A stretch of DNA of 64,000 bases from Narthecium ossifragum (lineage: Eukaryota; Streptophyta; Magnoliopsida; Dioscoreales; Nartheciaceae): assembly GCA_963920575.1 (NCBI GenBank), contig OY986965.1, positions 9,686,290 through 9,750,289 of the forward strand, written 5' to 3'. This document shows, in pieces, positions 1 to 12,600 of this stretch. The translations under genes were made by a program, and so were the position numbers. Positions within the stretch are counted from its first letter, which is position 1, and each line of letters begins with the position of its first letter. The notes under the pieces are model-generated. The model was not told the origin of the DNA. It ran no database searches and saw only the letters and a list, made by a program, of their open reading frames with translations.

Positions 1-210
1 GACGAACAACTGGGGGCCACTGCAGAAGAGCTGGTACCTGCACCTGCAAATACCGCAGCCCAGGTAGGAATGAGCAAAAGCTCAGCAGGGTTCTACTCTA
101 CAACACACACAAGGAAGGCAACAACAGCTGAACTAACTCTGTGCCAAGTATTGAGGCCTGCCAAGGACCCCATAAATCCCGTCAATAACCCGAAGGGTAC
201 ATGTCCAAAG

Positions 211-465
211 TATGTCCCTCCGACAACCACTGTTCAAGGACGGACCACCTCCGACAATCTCTGACACAGGGTGGGACATGATGATACCAGTAGGACACCC
301 CTCTCCAAGCGGGATCTCCACACTTGGCGAAACAACCGTGGTTATGATAACCAACTCTCAGCACTCAAAGCTAGAGAGCTAACACGACCTCTAGTACGTC
401 CCTCCGACAGCCACTGTTCAAGGACGGACCACCTCCAACAATCCCTGACACAGGGTGGACGTGAC
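211..465. repeat. Direct duplication inside the LTR, period about 187 bp
   Basis: A block of about 65 bp containing TTCAAGGACGGACCACCTCC followed by CTGACACAGGGTGG occurs at about 211-275 and again at about 398-463 with few differences. The related LTR copy at 46302-47597 lacks an obvious second copy. Confidence 0.7.
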
Positions 466-1802
466 GATACATGTCGGGGTAACGACATCCACCTCTTAGC
501 AATTGATACAGGAGTACAAGGAACAAACCTCAAACATCAGATTATCAGTGTTACAGTCAAACCTCAGACCTCGCTACCCAGCCTCGGGACGGCGACCCAC
601 AGATCACCCATGCTCTAACCAATGCAACTAAAAGCACAACAGAGAATGCATGCAATAATATGACAAAACATCATATAAGTCCGATTGGATCGCTGCAGCG
701 GTACTACCAACCGCTGCCAGCCGATCCGCAGCGGGTCCCGGCATTACGACGGTACCACGACCGTCAACATCGGACTCCTGCAACGGGAAGCAACCCCGAA
801 AACCGCTGATGAACAGTAAAATATAATATTATAATCCAAACATATAATATTATATTTAAAACACCAAAAAGTTCTCTACCTAGAGCTAATTGACCCCTTC
901 GATCCAACATCTAAACGTCGACGGATTCAAGATCCAACTTAGATTCCAGTAGACCAACATTCTGGGATCAACATATCCAAAAGCTAGGAATATCCAACGG
1001 CTAGATTAACGGGAAAACACTAATCAAAACCGCTAATCAAACTAACTTACCAATTACTTACTGCAACGCAGCCCTCCAGTACGAAAATCATAACAAATCG
1101 TAGGAAAATCCAAAAATTATGAAATCAGTTGGGTTTGAGAGTTGATTCAAAGGTCGACAACTCTTATGTTCATCACAACCCAAGAACATGCACGTACTGG
1201 TCGGAAAACTCACCGCAAACCGGCTGTTCTTCAAGAACAGCAGAAACCGGAAAATCTGAGATTAAACATGCATAAATCCTACTAAAATCTCAACCAAAGC
1301 TTATGAAAATTATAACAGAAATTCTACTGAGCAAGAGGAAGCCAACAACTCAAAGAACTACAAGATCTACCGGCTAGATTAAGAGAAACCCATTAAACAA
1401 CTCTCGCAGGTAGAAAACCTACCAGAAACACAATCCTTGGTTGATTCCCCGCAAACCAGTCACCAACCCAGCTCCAAACCACACCATGGATCTTCCTCAC
1501 GCTGCCATGGTTCCAACGAGCCTTGGAACGCCCAAAACGGTGGCCGGAGGAGGAAGAACGGAGAAGATGAAGGTTCAGCCGGAAACAGGGGAAGCAGAAC
1601 CGCGGAAGAAGAAGAAAGAAGAAGGAAGAAGAAGAGAAGGAGAAGAGGAAGAAGAAGAAGGACAAGGGAAGGGGAAAACCGGGGAAGGAAGAGAAAAGGG
1701 GGAGGAGAGGAGGGAAAGTCCTCTCTCCCTCTGACAAGGGAGAGCGATGCCCAACGGCGGCCGTCCTCGCAAGAGTCACCGCCAGGACTTTCTGGCACAG
1801 AG

Positions 1803-2010
1803 GGATCGATCTCTTCCCAAGGAAGATCGATCCCTTTAGCAAGGAAGATCGATCTCCTTAGCAAGGAAGATAGATCCCTTTAGCAAGGAAGATCGATCTC
1901 CTTACCAAGGAAGATCGATCTCCTTACCAAGGAAGATCGATCTCCTTACCAAGGAAGATCGATCCCTTTAGAGGGATCGATCTCTTGCTTGCTAAGGAGA
2001 TCGATCCGCT
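1803..2010. repeat. 22-bp tandem array of GATCGATC palindromes
   Basis: About seven units of a 22-bp repeat with core GGAAGATCGATCTCC run from about 1814 to 1965, at a regular 22-bp step, one of them degenerate (GATAGATC near 1870). Further GATCGATC sites lie at about 1804, 1975 and 1999. Each unit is nearly self-complementary. In the LTR's own orientation the array is about 210-415 bp from the LTR start, which is expected to be U3. Confidence 0.85.
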
Positions 2011-2219
2011 TTGCCCAGAAAGGCAAACTTAGGCTAAACACAAGCCCAAGCTCAGATCCTTCGATCCCAGGTTCGCCTAACCATTCTATTCAAACACATA
2101 CACCAAAACAAGGCCGGTGTGTGCACACGCGGGTGTGAAACAAAACAACAAGGCGCAATTTACCAAATTGCCCTTGTGGTCAACAACGAGCCACATGAAT
2201 AGAGGGACAGGTCCTCACA

Positions 2220-2902
2220 TGTAGAACCACCCATCTCATCCCCACAGTTTCTCCGAAAGCTTTCAGCCTTGCTCGCACGTCCCTACCTCAGCAGACCATC
2301 ATCCATAACTTGGTAGGTTACTAAACCTGTGTTTCGAAAATAATGGGAGTTGAAGATATTGAAAGTTCGACAAGTGGTATGATTTTGAAACTAAAAACAT
2401 ATATAGTTTTCTTAATACTTATTTATTTTAGCCTTTTCTTCTACATTAATCACATAGATATGATTATCATCCTTAAAACACATATAGTTTTCTTAATAAA
2501 TAAATAATAATTAATCACTGCAATATAACTGGCATATCTTCCAAATTATTACAGATAACAACGAAAAAATTGGTGGAAAAGCAACAACAACATAACAATC
2601 TCAAATGACATTATGGATATAATTAACACCATGTTTTGTAAATGTTAAATACTTTAGCACTTCAAAAACCATTTGAATGTCAAACTTTATATATCTTCAT
2701 GGCTTCAGTACTAAGTACATTTCAATATTTTAGGAATTTTGCCACAATGAAACATCGATGATGCATCTATTGTACCATTTCTAATGTAATCAAAAGTGGT
2801 TTCGCACGTGCTAAACCACTAGTATATAAGAAAAAAATGCTTTGTATTCACGAGTGGGTTACGCTAGTCGTGTCACAATTTGATTGGCGGTTTTGGTAGA
2901 GT
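2220..2902. other. AT-rich stretch, no gene seen
   Basis: This is mixed AT-rich sequence between the LTR end and the hAT coding remnant. It should contain the 5' end of the hAT element, but I could not find a left TIR matching TAGGGCTGGACAA. Confidence 0.5.
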
Positions 2903-4897
2903 TTGGACGGATTTAGGTTGGATATGGGTGGGACCTTTGGGTGTAAAACACGTGGGCAAGGGGAAGTCGCCTCCGCCGCCACTCCTTCTTATGCCAAACG
3001 GCCGCAAAAATCACATGTATGGGTAATTTTTGAAATAATAGAGAAGAAAGAAAACCCAAATGATCCAAATAAGGTCACCGACGTCAAGGCTAGGTGCTCG
3101 ATCTGTAGGGCTGAGTTGGCTGCTCACCATAAATCAGATACGAAAAATTTACTTCGGCACATTGAAAGCCATCAAAGGGCACAGGGTATGTGGCGGACAA
3201 CAACAAGACATCCGACAAAGCTTACTATCACAGTCTTCTTCTTCAGGTTCTCTCTCTACTTTCTCATATGATCCAAACAATGCAAGAATGCAGGTAGTTA
3301 GATACATTGTCATGAACAATGAGTCTTTTAGCACTGTCGAGAATATTTTTTTGGAGAATATGATTAGATCCGATTTTCAGCCAGCATATAAGAAGTTTTC
3401 ACGATGTACTGCACAACGAGATGTGATGAAATGTTTTGCGATCGAAAAAAAACCTTATTTCTTACTTATCTTCTATTCCGAGCCGGGTTTCTCTTACTTT
3501 CAATATTAGGACATCTAATCAAACGATCTCTTATCTATGCATTACTATCTATTTTATAGATCAAAACTGGGGTTTACATAAAAGAATTTTTTCCTACGTC
3601 CCTCTTGAAGATTGTCATACCGGCGAGTTAATTGTCGATACGATTCTAGCTGAACTTACTGCTACTAGCATTAATGATAAACATTTTTGCCTAACTTTGG
3701 ACAATGCTAGTTCTAATAATGTTGCTGCAGCTCGGCTCAAAGATGATCTACCTCTCTCCAGTAACGGGGACTATTTACATTGCAGGTGTATGTGCCACAT
3801 ATTTAACCTTATTGTCCAAACTGTATATGAGCATATCAAAGACAATATCCAAAAGTTAAGGAATATTGTCTATAACATTAGAACTTTTGATACAAGATTT
3901 AGAAAAATTTGTTCCATATGTAAGAGACATGGACTGAAACCTAAAATGATTCAAATTGATGTAAAAATCATATGGAACTCTACCTATTTCATGCTAAATG
4001 ATGCTATAGAGTATAGAGTTGTCATGAATGAACATGTTGACTATGCTCTTAGTAGATCATCATCTTCTTCTGTTACTTTAGGATTGATTACCGATGATGA
4101 ATGGACTGTTAAAGAAAATTTACGTGGCATGTTCAAAATCTTTTATAATGCAACTGTTGGCCTTTCTCCTTCATATACTCCGACTATAACACTTGGTTGT
4201 TTGCACCTTCACTACATTTTTAAATTTCTTTCTAATGATGACAATGACTTCTATCTTAGTACCATGATCCATAGCATGTTTATGAAATTTAATAAGTACT
4301 TTAGACCGATTCCCATGGTTCTTGGTTTCAGAATGCTGGTAAGTCCTAACATGAAGGATGCAGGTTTGCTAATTTTTTTTGAAGTGATGTACTCTCCTGA
4401 TGATCATGAAATGATGGCTTATCACTCAAAAATTCAGCGTTCCTTTGAAACATTATTCAACGAGTACAATGCTAAGTATGGAACGAGACCCAATCAACCG
4501 ACATCTTCATCTCACTCGAGTCCAAGAAAAGGGAAGGATGCAGTAGGAATGACAGTCATGATTAATGACTTATTCTACTCCGGAACGCCATTAATAACTT
4601 CAACATCCAAGCTCCAACAATACTACAGTTCTCTCATATATGTTGTTGAACCCGACATTGAATTGGATATTGTGGCATGGTGGAAAGTATAAGGATCAGT
4701 AGCATTTCCTGTTCTATCCATTCTAATACGAGGCATACTAGCCGTTCAGATGTCTACCATAGCTTCCGAGAGCGCATTCTGTTTCAGTGGACGTGTGCTA
4801 AATGACTATAGAAGTAGCTTGGACCCAATGATAGTCCAAACTTTCATATGCCTAAAGGATTGGTGGGATGTAGAGATGAGGCTTCAAGACTTGTAAG
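2903..4897 (+). pseudogene. hAT-superfamily transposase, decayed
   Basis: The N-terminal part (about 2990-3185) reads as a BED zinc finger, with CSIC followed by LLRHIESH. The central part (about 3560-4690) is an hAT transposase core with the conserved LDNASSNN and CRCMCHIFNLI blocks and a W-N-S-T-Y segment. After an in-frame TAA at 4690-4692 the same frame goes on to about 4897 with the hATC dimerisation region (ASESAFCFSGRVL, YRSSLDP). A frame change near 3200-3540 and the TAA show that the copy is dead. Intact relatives are about 650-750 aa single-gene transposases that cut and paste hAT DNA elements. The right terminus is probably at 5848. The family call is secure; the subfamily (RICESLEEPER-like or another) is not. 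Confidence 0.85.
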
Positions 4898-5301
4898 CTG
4901 AATAAGGGATGATAGAAGAATTTGAAAATTTAGATGTACAAGCATGACTGTATAAATGTAATTTTACTTCTATATTTCTAAGCTTGTAATTTATGTTTTC
5001 AGAACTTAGGGTAGAGGTGCAAATGATTTTATAGGTGGGTAGGTGCAAACATAGTTGGGATGTGCCCATCCTATTGTGATGCAATACCTCCCCTAAATAT
5101 GTAATGTATTTACAAATTAATGTTGTGAATAAAGAAAATTTTATGTATTTTTTTTCTTCTGATTTTTAAAGAATTTTATGAATTTTTAACTGCTTAAAAT
5201 ATAAAATAAATCATTAAATAAATAATATAGAAACTAGGGCGGGGTGCTTGGGCCCGACCCTAAACCTGCTTCGGCCCAGTCTAGACCGGCCAGGGCCTTA
5301 A

Positions 5302-5523
5302 GGGGTCGTTTGGTTCGGGGTTAAGGGGATAACCCCACTTTATCCCCTTTATCCCTATTTTTTCACTAAACTTCAAAACAATGATTACGGAGTTACTATT
5401 ATTCCACCTACAATATCCCTCTCTATTTTTTCTTATCCCCATTCCTTAACCCCACTTTTTCTAACCCCGTCTAACCCTATCTCTTCTTAACCTCACTCTT
5501 TCTAACCCCATACCAAAAGGGCC
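5302..5523. repeat. MITE-like inverted repeat A
   Basis: Its ends are inverted relatives: GTCGTTTGGTTCGGGGTTA on the left and the complement of TAACCCCATACCAAAAGGG on the right. It has an AT-rich middle and repeated ATCCCC/CCCCAC blocks. It resembles Tourist/Harbinger-type MITEs (GTTTGG termini). No convincing target duplication. Confidence 0.45.
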
Positions 5524-5563
5524 CGGGCCGAGTGGAACTATCCAAAGCCCTGACCCGGGAGCC

Positions 5564-5775
5564 TAAGCCCCCGTTTGGTTTGTAAGTGGGGTTAAGGAGG
5601 AATAGGGTTAGAAAAAGTGGGGTTAAGGAATGGGGATAGGAAAAAATAGAGTGGTGGTGGTAGGTGGAATGGGGATAAACCCGTAATGATTACTTTTGGT
5701 GTTTGGGGTAGAAATGGGAATAACTCCATTAAAAACGGGGATAACCCCATACCAAACAAGCCCAGGGGTTAAGGG
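5564..5775. repeat. MITE-like inverted repeat B, same family as A
   Basis: It runs from TAAGCCCCCGTTTGGTTTG on the left to ATAACCCCATACCAAACAAG and GGGGTTAA on the right. A TAA at both edges could be a target duplication. It is related to copy A, and a fragment of the same family appears near 19441-19520. Confidence 0.45.
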
Positions 5776-5848
5776 GCCTAAAGGCTTGATTTGAAGTCCT
5801 GGCCTCGGAGACTCGGCCCGGGCCTGGCGAGCTATTTGTCCAGCCCTA

Positions 5849-6048
5849 TATCTAATCAAACAAAAAAAACCTTTTGTTTCCTCATGACTGAAAATTCACA
5901 TATTAAGTCCATTTTATTACAAGAAAACAAAAACAAAAACAAAAGACTCGTTCACATAAAATAATAAAAAATTTTGTTATCTAATCAAACAAAAAAAGAA
6001 TTTTGTTTCCTTATGACTGAAAATTCACATATTAAATCTATTTTATTT
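5849..6048. repeat. 70-bp direct repeat, period 130 bp
   Basis: TATCTAATCAAACAAAAAAA plus about 50 bp ending in CATATTAAGTC(C)ATTTTATT occurs at 5849-5918 and again at 5979-6048 with a few mismatches. The first copy begins directly after the hAT right tip. Confidence 0.7.
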
Positions 6049-6608
6049 TTAATTTTTATAACTTATGGATTATCATGTCTTTTCGTTGCAAGATAGACTA
6101 TTTTTACTGGAATCTTTACTTAACTCAGAATTTTTAAAATGTTTTCATATACGAACAGTTTATTTTCTAATAAAATACAAAATAATTAAGTTGTAAAATA
6201 AAAATAAAGTCGGTTTGATACGAAATTTTTCGACGATCGTGGTAATTTATTAGCTCTTTGGGGTGATTTGTGAAAAGTTCCTAAAATAGGTTTAGAATTA
6301 GAAAGGGAAAATACGAGTAAATAACCAACTCAGAAGGGCCGTTTGGCAAAAACCCATCAAGAAAGGAAAGAAGCCTCCATCCCTCTCACATCGTCGTACT
6401 CAAAGAAGAGAGGAGCAGGCGGCGCCGTCTCCGTGTCTTTATAACCGCCGCACCGGCACATCCCATGTCTCTCTCCGTCCCCCACCTCCATCTCCCACCC
6501 CTCTTCATACCCCTCGTCCCCCCCTATCCAAACCCTAACCCTAGAAGCCCCATATAGAGTGAAACAAGGATCCGATAAGGAGAGGTCTCTCTCCTGTCCC
6601 TACCGCCG
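6049..6608 (+). promoter_or_regulatory. 5' flank and leader of the PCFS4-like gene, with telo-box
   Basis: The AT-rich flank (to about 6330) gives way to a CT-rich leader (about 6370-6600). At 6530-6538 it contains AAACCCTAA, extended to AAACCCTAACCCTAG. This is the telo-box, known from promoters and leaders of many plant ribosomal and RNA-processing genes. The transcription start is not resolved; the leader probably begins within 6400-6480. Confidence 0.55.
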
Positions 6609-9600
6609 ATGGAGGACGAGAGGTTCTCGTCCTCCAAGGAGAATCCAAGAGGCGCCTCGGAATCCAGGTCCGCGCCGCCTATCTTGGAGCGGTTTCGGGT
6701 GGCGATGAAGGAGAGGGAGGAGGAGTTGCGAGCCGCCGGGCATGAGGACCCCTTGCCCCCGCCGCCGCCTGGAGAGGTCGTGAGGCTCTACGAGGACCTC
6801 CTCGCGGAGCTCTCTTTTAACTCGAAGCCTATTATCACCGAGCTCACTATCATCGCTGGCGAGCACCGCAACTGCGCCCAGGGCATTGCCAATGCCATAT
6901 GCGCCCGGATCCTCGAGGTCTGTCTTCGGCTCTGTGATAGTAGTCATTCCTTTGCCTCTTTTGAATTCTTTGACGTTCTCTTCCCATGGAGTAATTTCTT
7001 GGTAGTTCATTTAGTAAGTTTCCATGACACGTTCATATGTAATGTGGCAAATATGATGGAGAGAAGGGAGGAGTGGTAATGGCGAAGTGGTGGAAGAATG
7101 GGAAAAAAACTCAGCCCTTCTCCATTAGATAAGCAAGAAAATCTGATGCTCAAGAAGCGGTTGAACGTCATAAGAGAAGTGCAATTTTTTAAAAATATGT
7201 CTGTGGTGAAAATATCCGTAATTTGCAAAGATTTGTGGTGGTTATGAAACATAAAAGATTGTAGCGGCAAATATTTATAAAAAATGCCTTTGATGAGAAG
7301 TATGTTAAAGTACCTCTATGATGATAATGATATTTTAATGTTATCAATTTCTTGATTCTTTTGTGGAGTTTAGGTTTATGGAGCACATTACTTAGCATTT
7401 TAGGAAAGAAGAATATATAGCCTTTGGTTTTCACGTTTTCTTCAGCTTGTTAGGCTTCTAAAATCGTCCACCTTAGATGTGAAATGGATACTAGGAACTT
7501 TTAAAGAGATAATAGCCTTGATTCTTTATAATCACTAGGTGAGACCTTGTACTTGGCCGAAAAGTCATTATTGCAAGCGACTGAGCGAGAGAGGGAGGGA
7601 GTGAGAGTGAGAGTGAGAGTGTGAGAGTGAGGTAGCGTGAGGAAGGGAGGGGGGTTTGAAGGTTTGCTAAAATGAATGGTAATACAACTGACTGCTTAAA
7701 AATTTATCTACTTGGAGTTGAGAGTGGTTCCTTCAAGCCAAAGGCATGATTGGGTGACTCTTAAATTTTGCTATTAGCAGGTGAAGTCCTTTAGCCTCAC
7801 ATATGCACTGTGATCCATTTTGTATCCAATACTTCTCTTGACTCTTGAGTATCCTCTGAGTGGACAGACTCCCCAAAGCTGAGAAAAGCGAGAAGTGTTG
7901 GTCTTTCCTAGTGTTGGCTGAATAGGTGATGGTCAAGTGACTTTTCTTCCTTGTTGTTACCTTTAGGACCTCCATATTCGTTTTCGGCACTAACTGGTTT
8001 TCAATTAAATGGACATAATCTGCTCAAGCATCCTGAGGTTTGTATAGAATGAAGGAAAAAATAGTTGTCTTTCTGGCTTTAAAAATTGTGTTCTCTAGCT
8101 TCACTGTTCTTGTCGTTGTAATTTAGAGTCTCATATTTATTAATTTGTTCAATTTGACTACAGCAAGAAAATTGTAATTGTGTATATTCTCTGTATGCAA
8201 GAGAGCAATGTGCATTGACTATGTTCGAGAATGTATAAAGGGAAACTGCAATTTATGCAATTTCTGGCTCACGTTTACATGCATCACTGAGGATAATATT
8301 GTCTCCTGCAGGCACCCGCTGACCAGAAGCTGCCGTCACTGTATCTCCTTGATAGTATCGTGAAAAACATTGGTCGCGAATATGTGAGGCACTTTGCAGC
8401 TCGACTTCCGGAGGTGAGTGCTAGGTGCATGGGTTTTAGCATATCTCTGTTATTTTTCTCAAAAAAAGCTAAATGTAAACGAGAACTTTATGATGCATGA
8501 TTCATAGATTTCTCTTTTCTCCCGTAAGTAAAATACTGTTGCTGCTGTCATAAGATCATTTTTGTGTTCCTTTTACTGTACGTAGTCCTCTAGTCTTGAT
8601 TCACCATTACCCTTCCTTATCAAACCAATATTGTTTTCTTTGTATACCACAGTTCCTTGCACTTGTTTAGGTTACTGTCAAGTTTTCCTGCTTTCCCAGA
8701 ATTTTGTGCCCTTATGAATTCTTTACCTGACTTTATTTTGTTCTGCAGTTGTCGCACCTGCTCTATGATTAATCTTCTTCAAAGTTTAAAATAGTTCTTC
8801 ATCCTGAGCTCCATCAAAATATGATCCTGCTTGTCTTGTTCACTGCGCATTTTGTTATTGCTTTTTTCAACTTCCTTTTCCTACTTTGTACATATACTTA
8901 TGGCCTGCCCAAATGTATATTTCCTGGCATGTCTTAAAGCGTAATGTAAGAAAGACGTATTGAGGTTGCTTTCATTGTGTCAATTGCAAGGTATTTTGTG
9001 AGGCCTACAATCAAGTCCATTCCAGCTTGTATTCTTCCATGCGTCACCTTTTTGGGACTTGGGGTCAAGTCTTCTCCCCATATGTGCTACGCCAAATTCA
9101 GGATGAACTGCAGCTCCCTACTCCTGATAACAAGCAGTCATCTGGCTTCGTGAACATGAGAGAATCTTCATCACCTCGTCCATTGCATGGTATTCATGTG
9201 AATCCGAAGTACTTGGAGGCACGATGTAACTTTGATGATTCTGCTGTGGTATGTTTTGATCTTTTTTTCCTCCCAATCACCTGCCTGTATGTTAATATAT
9301 GCGTGCTTGGTTTGTGATATGTTTTGCAATCAGTTACTAAAAGAGGAAAGAAAGAAAGAGAAGATGATCCTTAAATGCCATTGTTGTGGGGAAAATCTAA
9401 AGAAAAATGGTGGAAGAATCACCTCAAATATGTGCCCTGTTTAACTGTACAAGTCTTAAGGCTTCAATTTACTGTGCCTTTGGAAGTCTTGAACTTCGAC
9501 GAAATTTTGGATCATAAGTGTTGAGAATCTGAATGTAAAGATGAGTTCTTTTCAACTTTGACAGTTTGGTGGAATACAACGATCCTGACCAGGGTAGAAA

Positions 9601-12600
9601 AATTCGTTCAAATCAGCAACAAAGAAACCAACCACGGAAGACAATTAATATCTATTCCACTGTTAGGCTTAGTTGGCATGTTTTAGAGCCTTTTTTGATT
9701 GAAACCAAACTCGATACATAGGAAAAGTCTGTGGTTAGTAGGTAAATGTACAAAAAAGGATCTGAATGGGAAACGTTGATTGTGGATTATTATACCAGGG
9801 TGTTGCCTTTGCAACTGCTTTCTAGCAGTGACTTACCTATTATGTTTACTGATTTGTTGGTTGTTGACAATTGGAGAGCTTAAAATGCTATTCTTGGCGT
9901 CTTCGATTTCAACTCTTGCTGCACATATCAAAGAGGAAATGTTATATTCAAACTTTTTTCAAACTGCCTAACCTATTTCTGAAAAGACTGAAGTAAAAGG
10001 CATTTATGATTGCCATAACCTCATTCTGAAGAGACTGTAGCACTTCTAAATGAAAGGAAAAAACATCCATTTTAATGTTAGAACTCCAACTCCTCAATCA
10101 AAGGTCTCCTCCCCCCTATTTCTTTATTAGATTTCTGATAAAGAACACAAGCCCACTTACAATATCGTCCTCCTGAACGAAGCCTCCCGTCAATCTTCAT
10201 GAGACAATCTGGTTGACTAAAATGGTGATCCATGCATTTCATCATGCTTTACATGTGTTCTTCGTGTGAGGTTTGAGATGTGAATGCTTTGGATGCCCTT
10301 TTATCATTCTTCTTATTACATCTTTCTGTACCAATGGAGATTACTCGTGTCGTAAGCAATTTTAGGTATCAACAAGGTGATCAGACTTTACCCATTTCTT
10401 TTTTCTCTATTTTGGCGTATAGGTCATGATGTACTGAATGGATCATGATTTTAAATCACTGACCATGCCTTTTGATATGTTGTTTATTACCAGTAACCAA
10501 ATGAGCCATGCCTCATATATTTGTTGTATGCATTGTGTTTTAGAAGTTTCTAATAAGTGGATCCACTATCACGTGCTAGAGTTTATGATTAACCTAGTTT
10601 TTATCTGTAGACTTTTAGTCGATGTTTTTTTCTTCTGATTATTATAGAGTATTAAATCCCATAGTCGAGTACTAGAAAGTTATCTTTTTCTTGTCTTCTT
10701 CCTTGTCTTTTCTTTTGCATCCATGTTCCTTCTTCCCTCAGTGTGCAATTTCCTGCATCCACAAGTGACGGAAGTAGCAACCCCTGTTTACAATTGTTAT
10801 CGTGCCCTTGGCACAATTGCTATGATGGATTGTTATTGATACAAGAAAGTTAAGGGCCAGCGGTAGCGAGGAAGAGAGAAGATGAATCAAGGGAGTAAAT
10901 GACGTTGACTTGGGCTCTTACATAGCCAAGCTAGCAGCATGCAGCTCGAACTTTGTGTGGGTGATTTTTGTGGGTCACATGTTTGATGGGTGCAGAGCAT
11001 TTAACTCTGGTTTCAATGCTCCGCGTATAGGGAAATGGACAGCTGCAATTTTTGAGAGTTAAATGCCTCTAATGATGGCTGAGTAAAGTGCTTCGGGATA
11101 TTAAGTTGAGCAAATCACGCTCTATTCAAATGGAGGGTGTGGCCTCTAATAAAAATTGGTGTTTTGTGTTTTGTTTAATCAAAGAAGGTTCAGTACAATG
11201 GATTTTAGATTTGTAATCAAATAGCTTTCTAGTAGAGCTGATCATCAAAGCTCATTAAACACACCAGCCCCAAAGGGTGTATATCAAGCAGCACTAGGAC
11301 CAAATTTGGTGAATCAGGTGCTCAGAAATGCTGGGCTTTACTTGAACATGCTTAGAACATAGAATTTTTCATTACTATGAGGCGTACTTCAAGTTTGATT
11401 AACTATAACTAAGGATTATAATGAAGTGAGTAGTATACCCGAGTTATTATTTACTCCTTGTCCACATCATACCCTTTTTGTTGAGGCAGGAGATGTTTGA
11501 TGAGATTTCAATTTATACAAGTGCCTCCATCTCCATCACGTGATGATATGGTTCTTGAAGCTGGTACTCTTACTTGAATGTTCTAATTCTACTACGCTAT
11601 CTTTACTCATGGAAGGGAATTATTTTGAGTCAAACTTGTAGCTTTTGGCAGTTGAGTATTTTGTAAGGGAGGCTTATCACAGCATGAGAAACCAGATCAT
11701 TTTCATAGTGCAAATCTTCAGTTGAGATGCTACTCATTGCAAAAGATGAGGGGAAAAAATCGGTGTAATCAGAATCCAAAACATAGATAGCTTCTAGCTT
11801 GAATGCTATATACTTCAAGACAAGTTTACTGAACTTCTTTAGAAGTATATTTCTGCACAACATAGCTACGGATATTGATTTTCCCTTTTTTTGGGTTCAT
11901 CCGTCTTTCTCTCTTTCTTCAGTCATATTCCAACACGGATTCCCAGGAAAAAGGGAAGAACCCTTTACACCAAATAAAGCTTAAGATAGGGAACAATAAT
12001 GAGGTTTTGTCTAGCTCTCTTTCCTAATTTGACACTATATCAATATAAATTTGAGGAACCACCATGGTACACTTAATTGTCTTCTGGATAGTCATTTTGC
12101 TTCCACATACTATTAACTGAAAAGTTAACTCTTCATTTTACATTGACCTTTACTGGTTTCCTTCAGAAAATGCATTTTTTGGATGACATGTTTCCAGATT
12201 CTTTTTATCAGTATTGGTGTGGTATTAAACAATGTTTGTGTTTTTCCCTAGGATCAACATGCTAGAGGGGTTTCTTCCAGTTTACAAGTCTATGGGCAGA
12301 AATCTTCCAGAAGTTTGAGTGAGCTTGATTTTGACCATCCTGATGTGCTCCCTTCACGAGTAGGTATGACAAGAAGGGGCTCACCACTAACTGCAGCCAA
12401 GCGACCACCTTCTATCTTCAAAGCAGAAGAGCGACTACCTTATGCAAAAAGCAAAGTTTCACAGCCTTTATCACCTCCTAGAATTAGGAGGAGAATGTCA
12501 GAATCACCACGAGGTGATAGGTTCGAAAAGGATATTTCACCATCTAGGACAATGGAGCGGGCTTCTCCCTCTCATTCTGCACAATGGGCTGGACCTGGCA

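Larger units (their letters stand above)
1..2219 (-). mobile_element. Ty3/gypsy-type LTR, minus orientation, cut by the window edge
   Basis: Read on the minus strand, the LTR begins TGTGAGGACC at 2219. Two other copies of the family lie in the window. The start matches the LTR at 54479 (plus), including shared stretches around GGTAAAT and the GTTTCACACCCGCG segment. The distal part (1-1080) matches 46610-47597, whose outer end is TGTCGCGCC (ACA terminus), so the full LTR runs TGTGAGGACC to GGCGCGACA and about 310 bp lie outside the window. It holds a 22-bp palindromic array (1803-2010), a purine-rich stretch (about 1570-1715) and a duplicated block near 210-465. I see no TATA box and no PBS. 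The long purine-rich open frames here are composition artefacts. Confidence 0.75.
5235..5848 (+). mobile_element. Probable 3' end of the hAT element with GGCCCGG-rich subterminal DNA
   Basis: The stretch is rich in GGCCCG/CGGGCC motifs, as plant hAT ends often are, and closes with TTTGTCCAGCCCTA at 5848, the complement of a typical hAT tip (TAGGGCTGGACAAA). A TAGGGCGGGG block at 5235 could instead be the left tip of a separate short element. No 8-bp duplication was found. Two MITE-like insertions lie inside. Confidence 0.45.

Noticed and set aside
1393..1883. Several overlapping open frames on both strands
   Set aside because: They come from purine-rich GAAGAA sequence and the 22-bp array inside an LTR; no protein motif.
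1803..2010. CRISPR-like regular repeat
   Set aside because: The 22-bp units are contiguous without unique spacers, and the DNA is a plant LTR.
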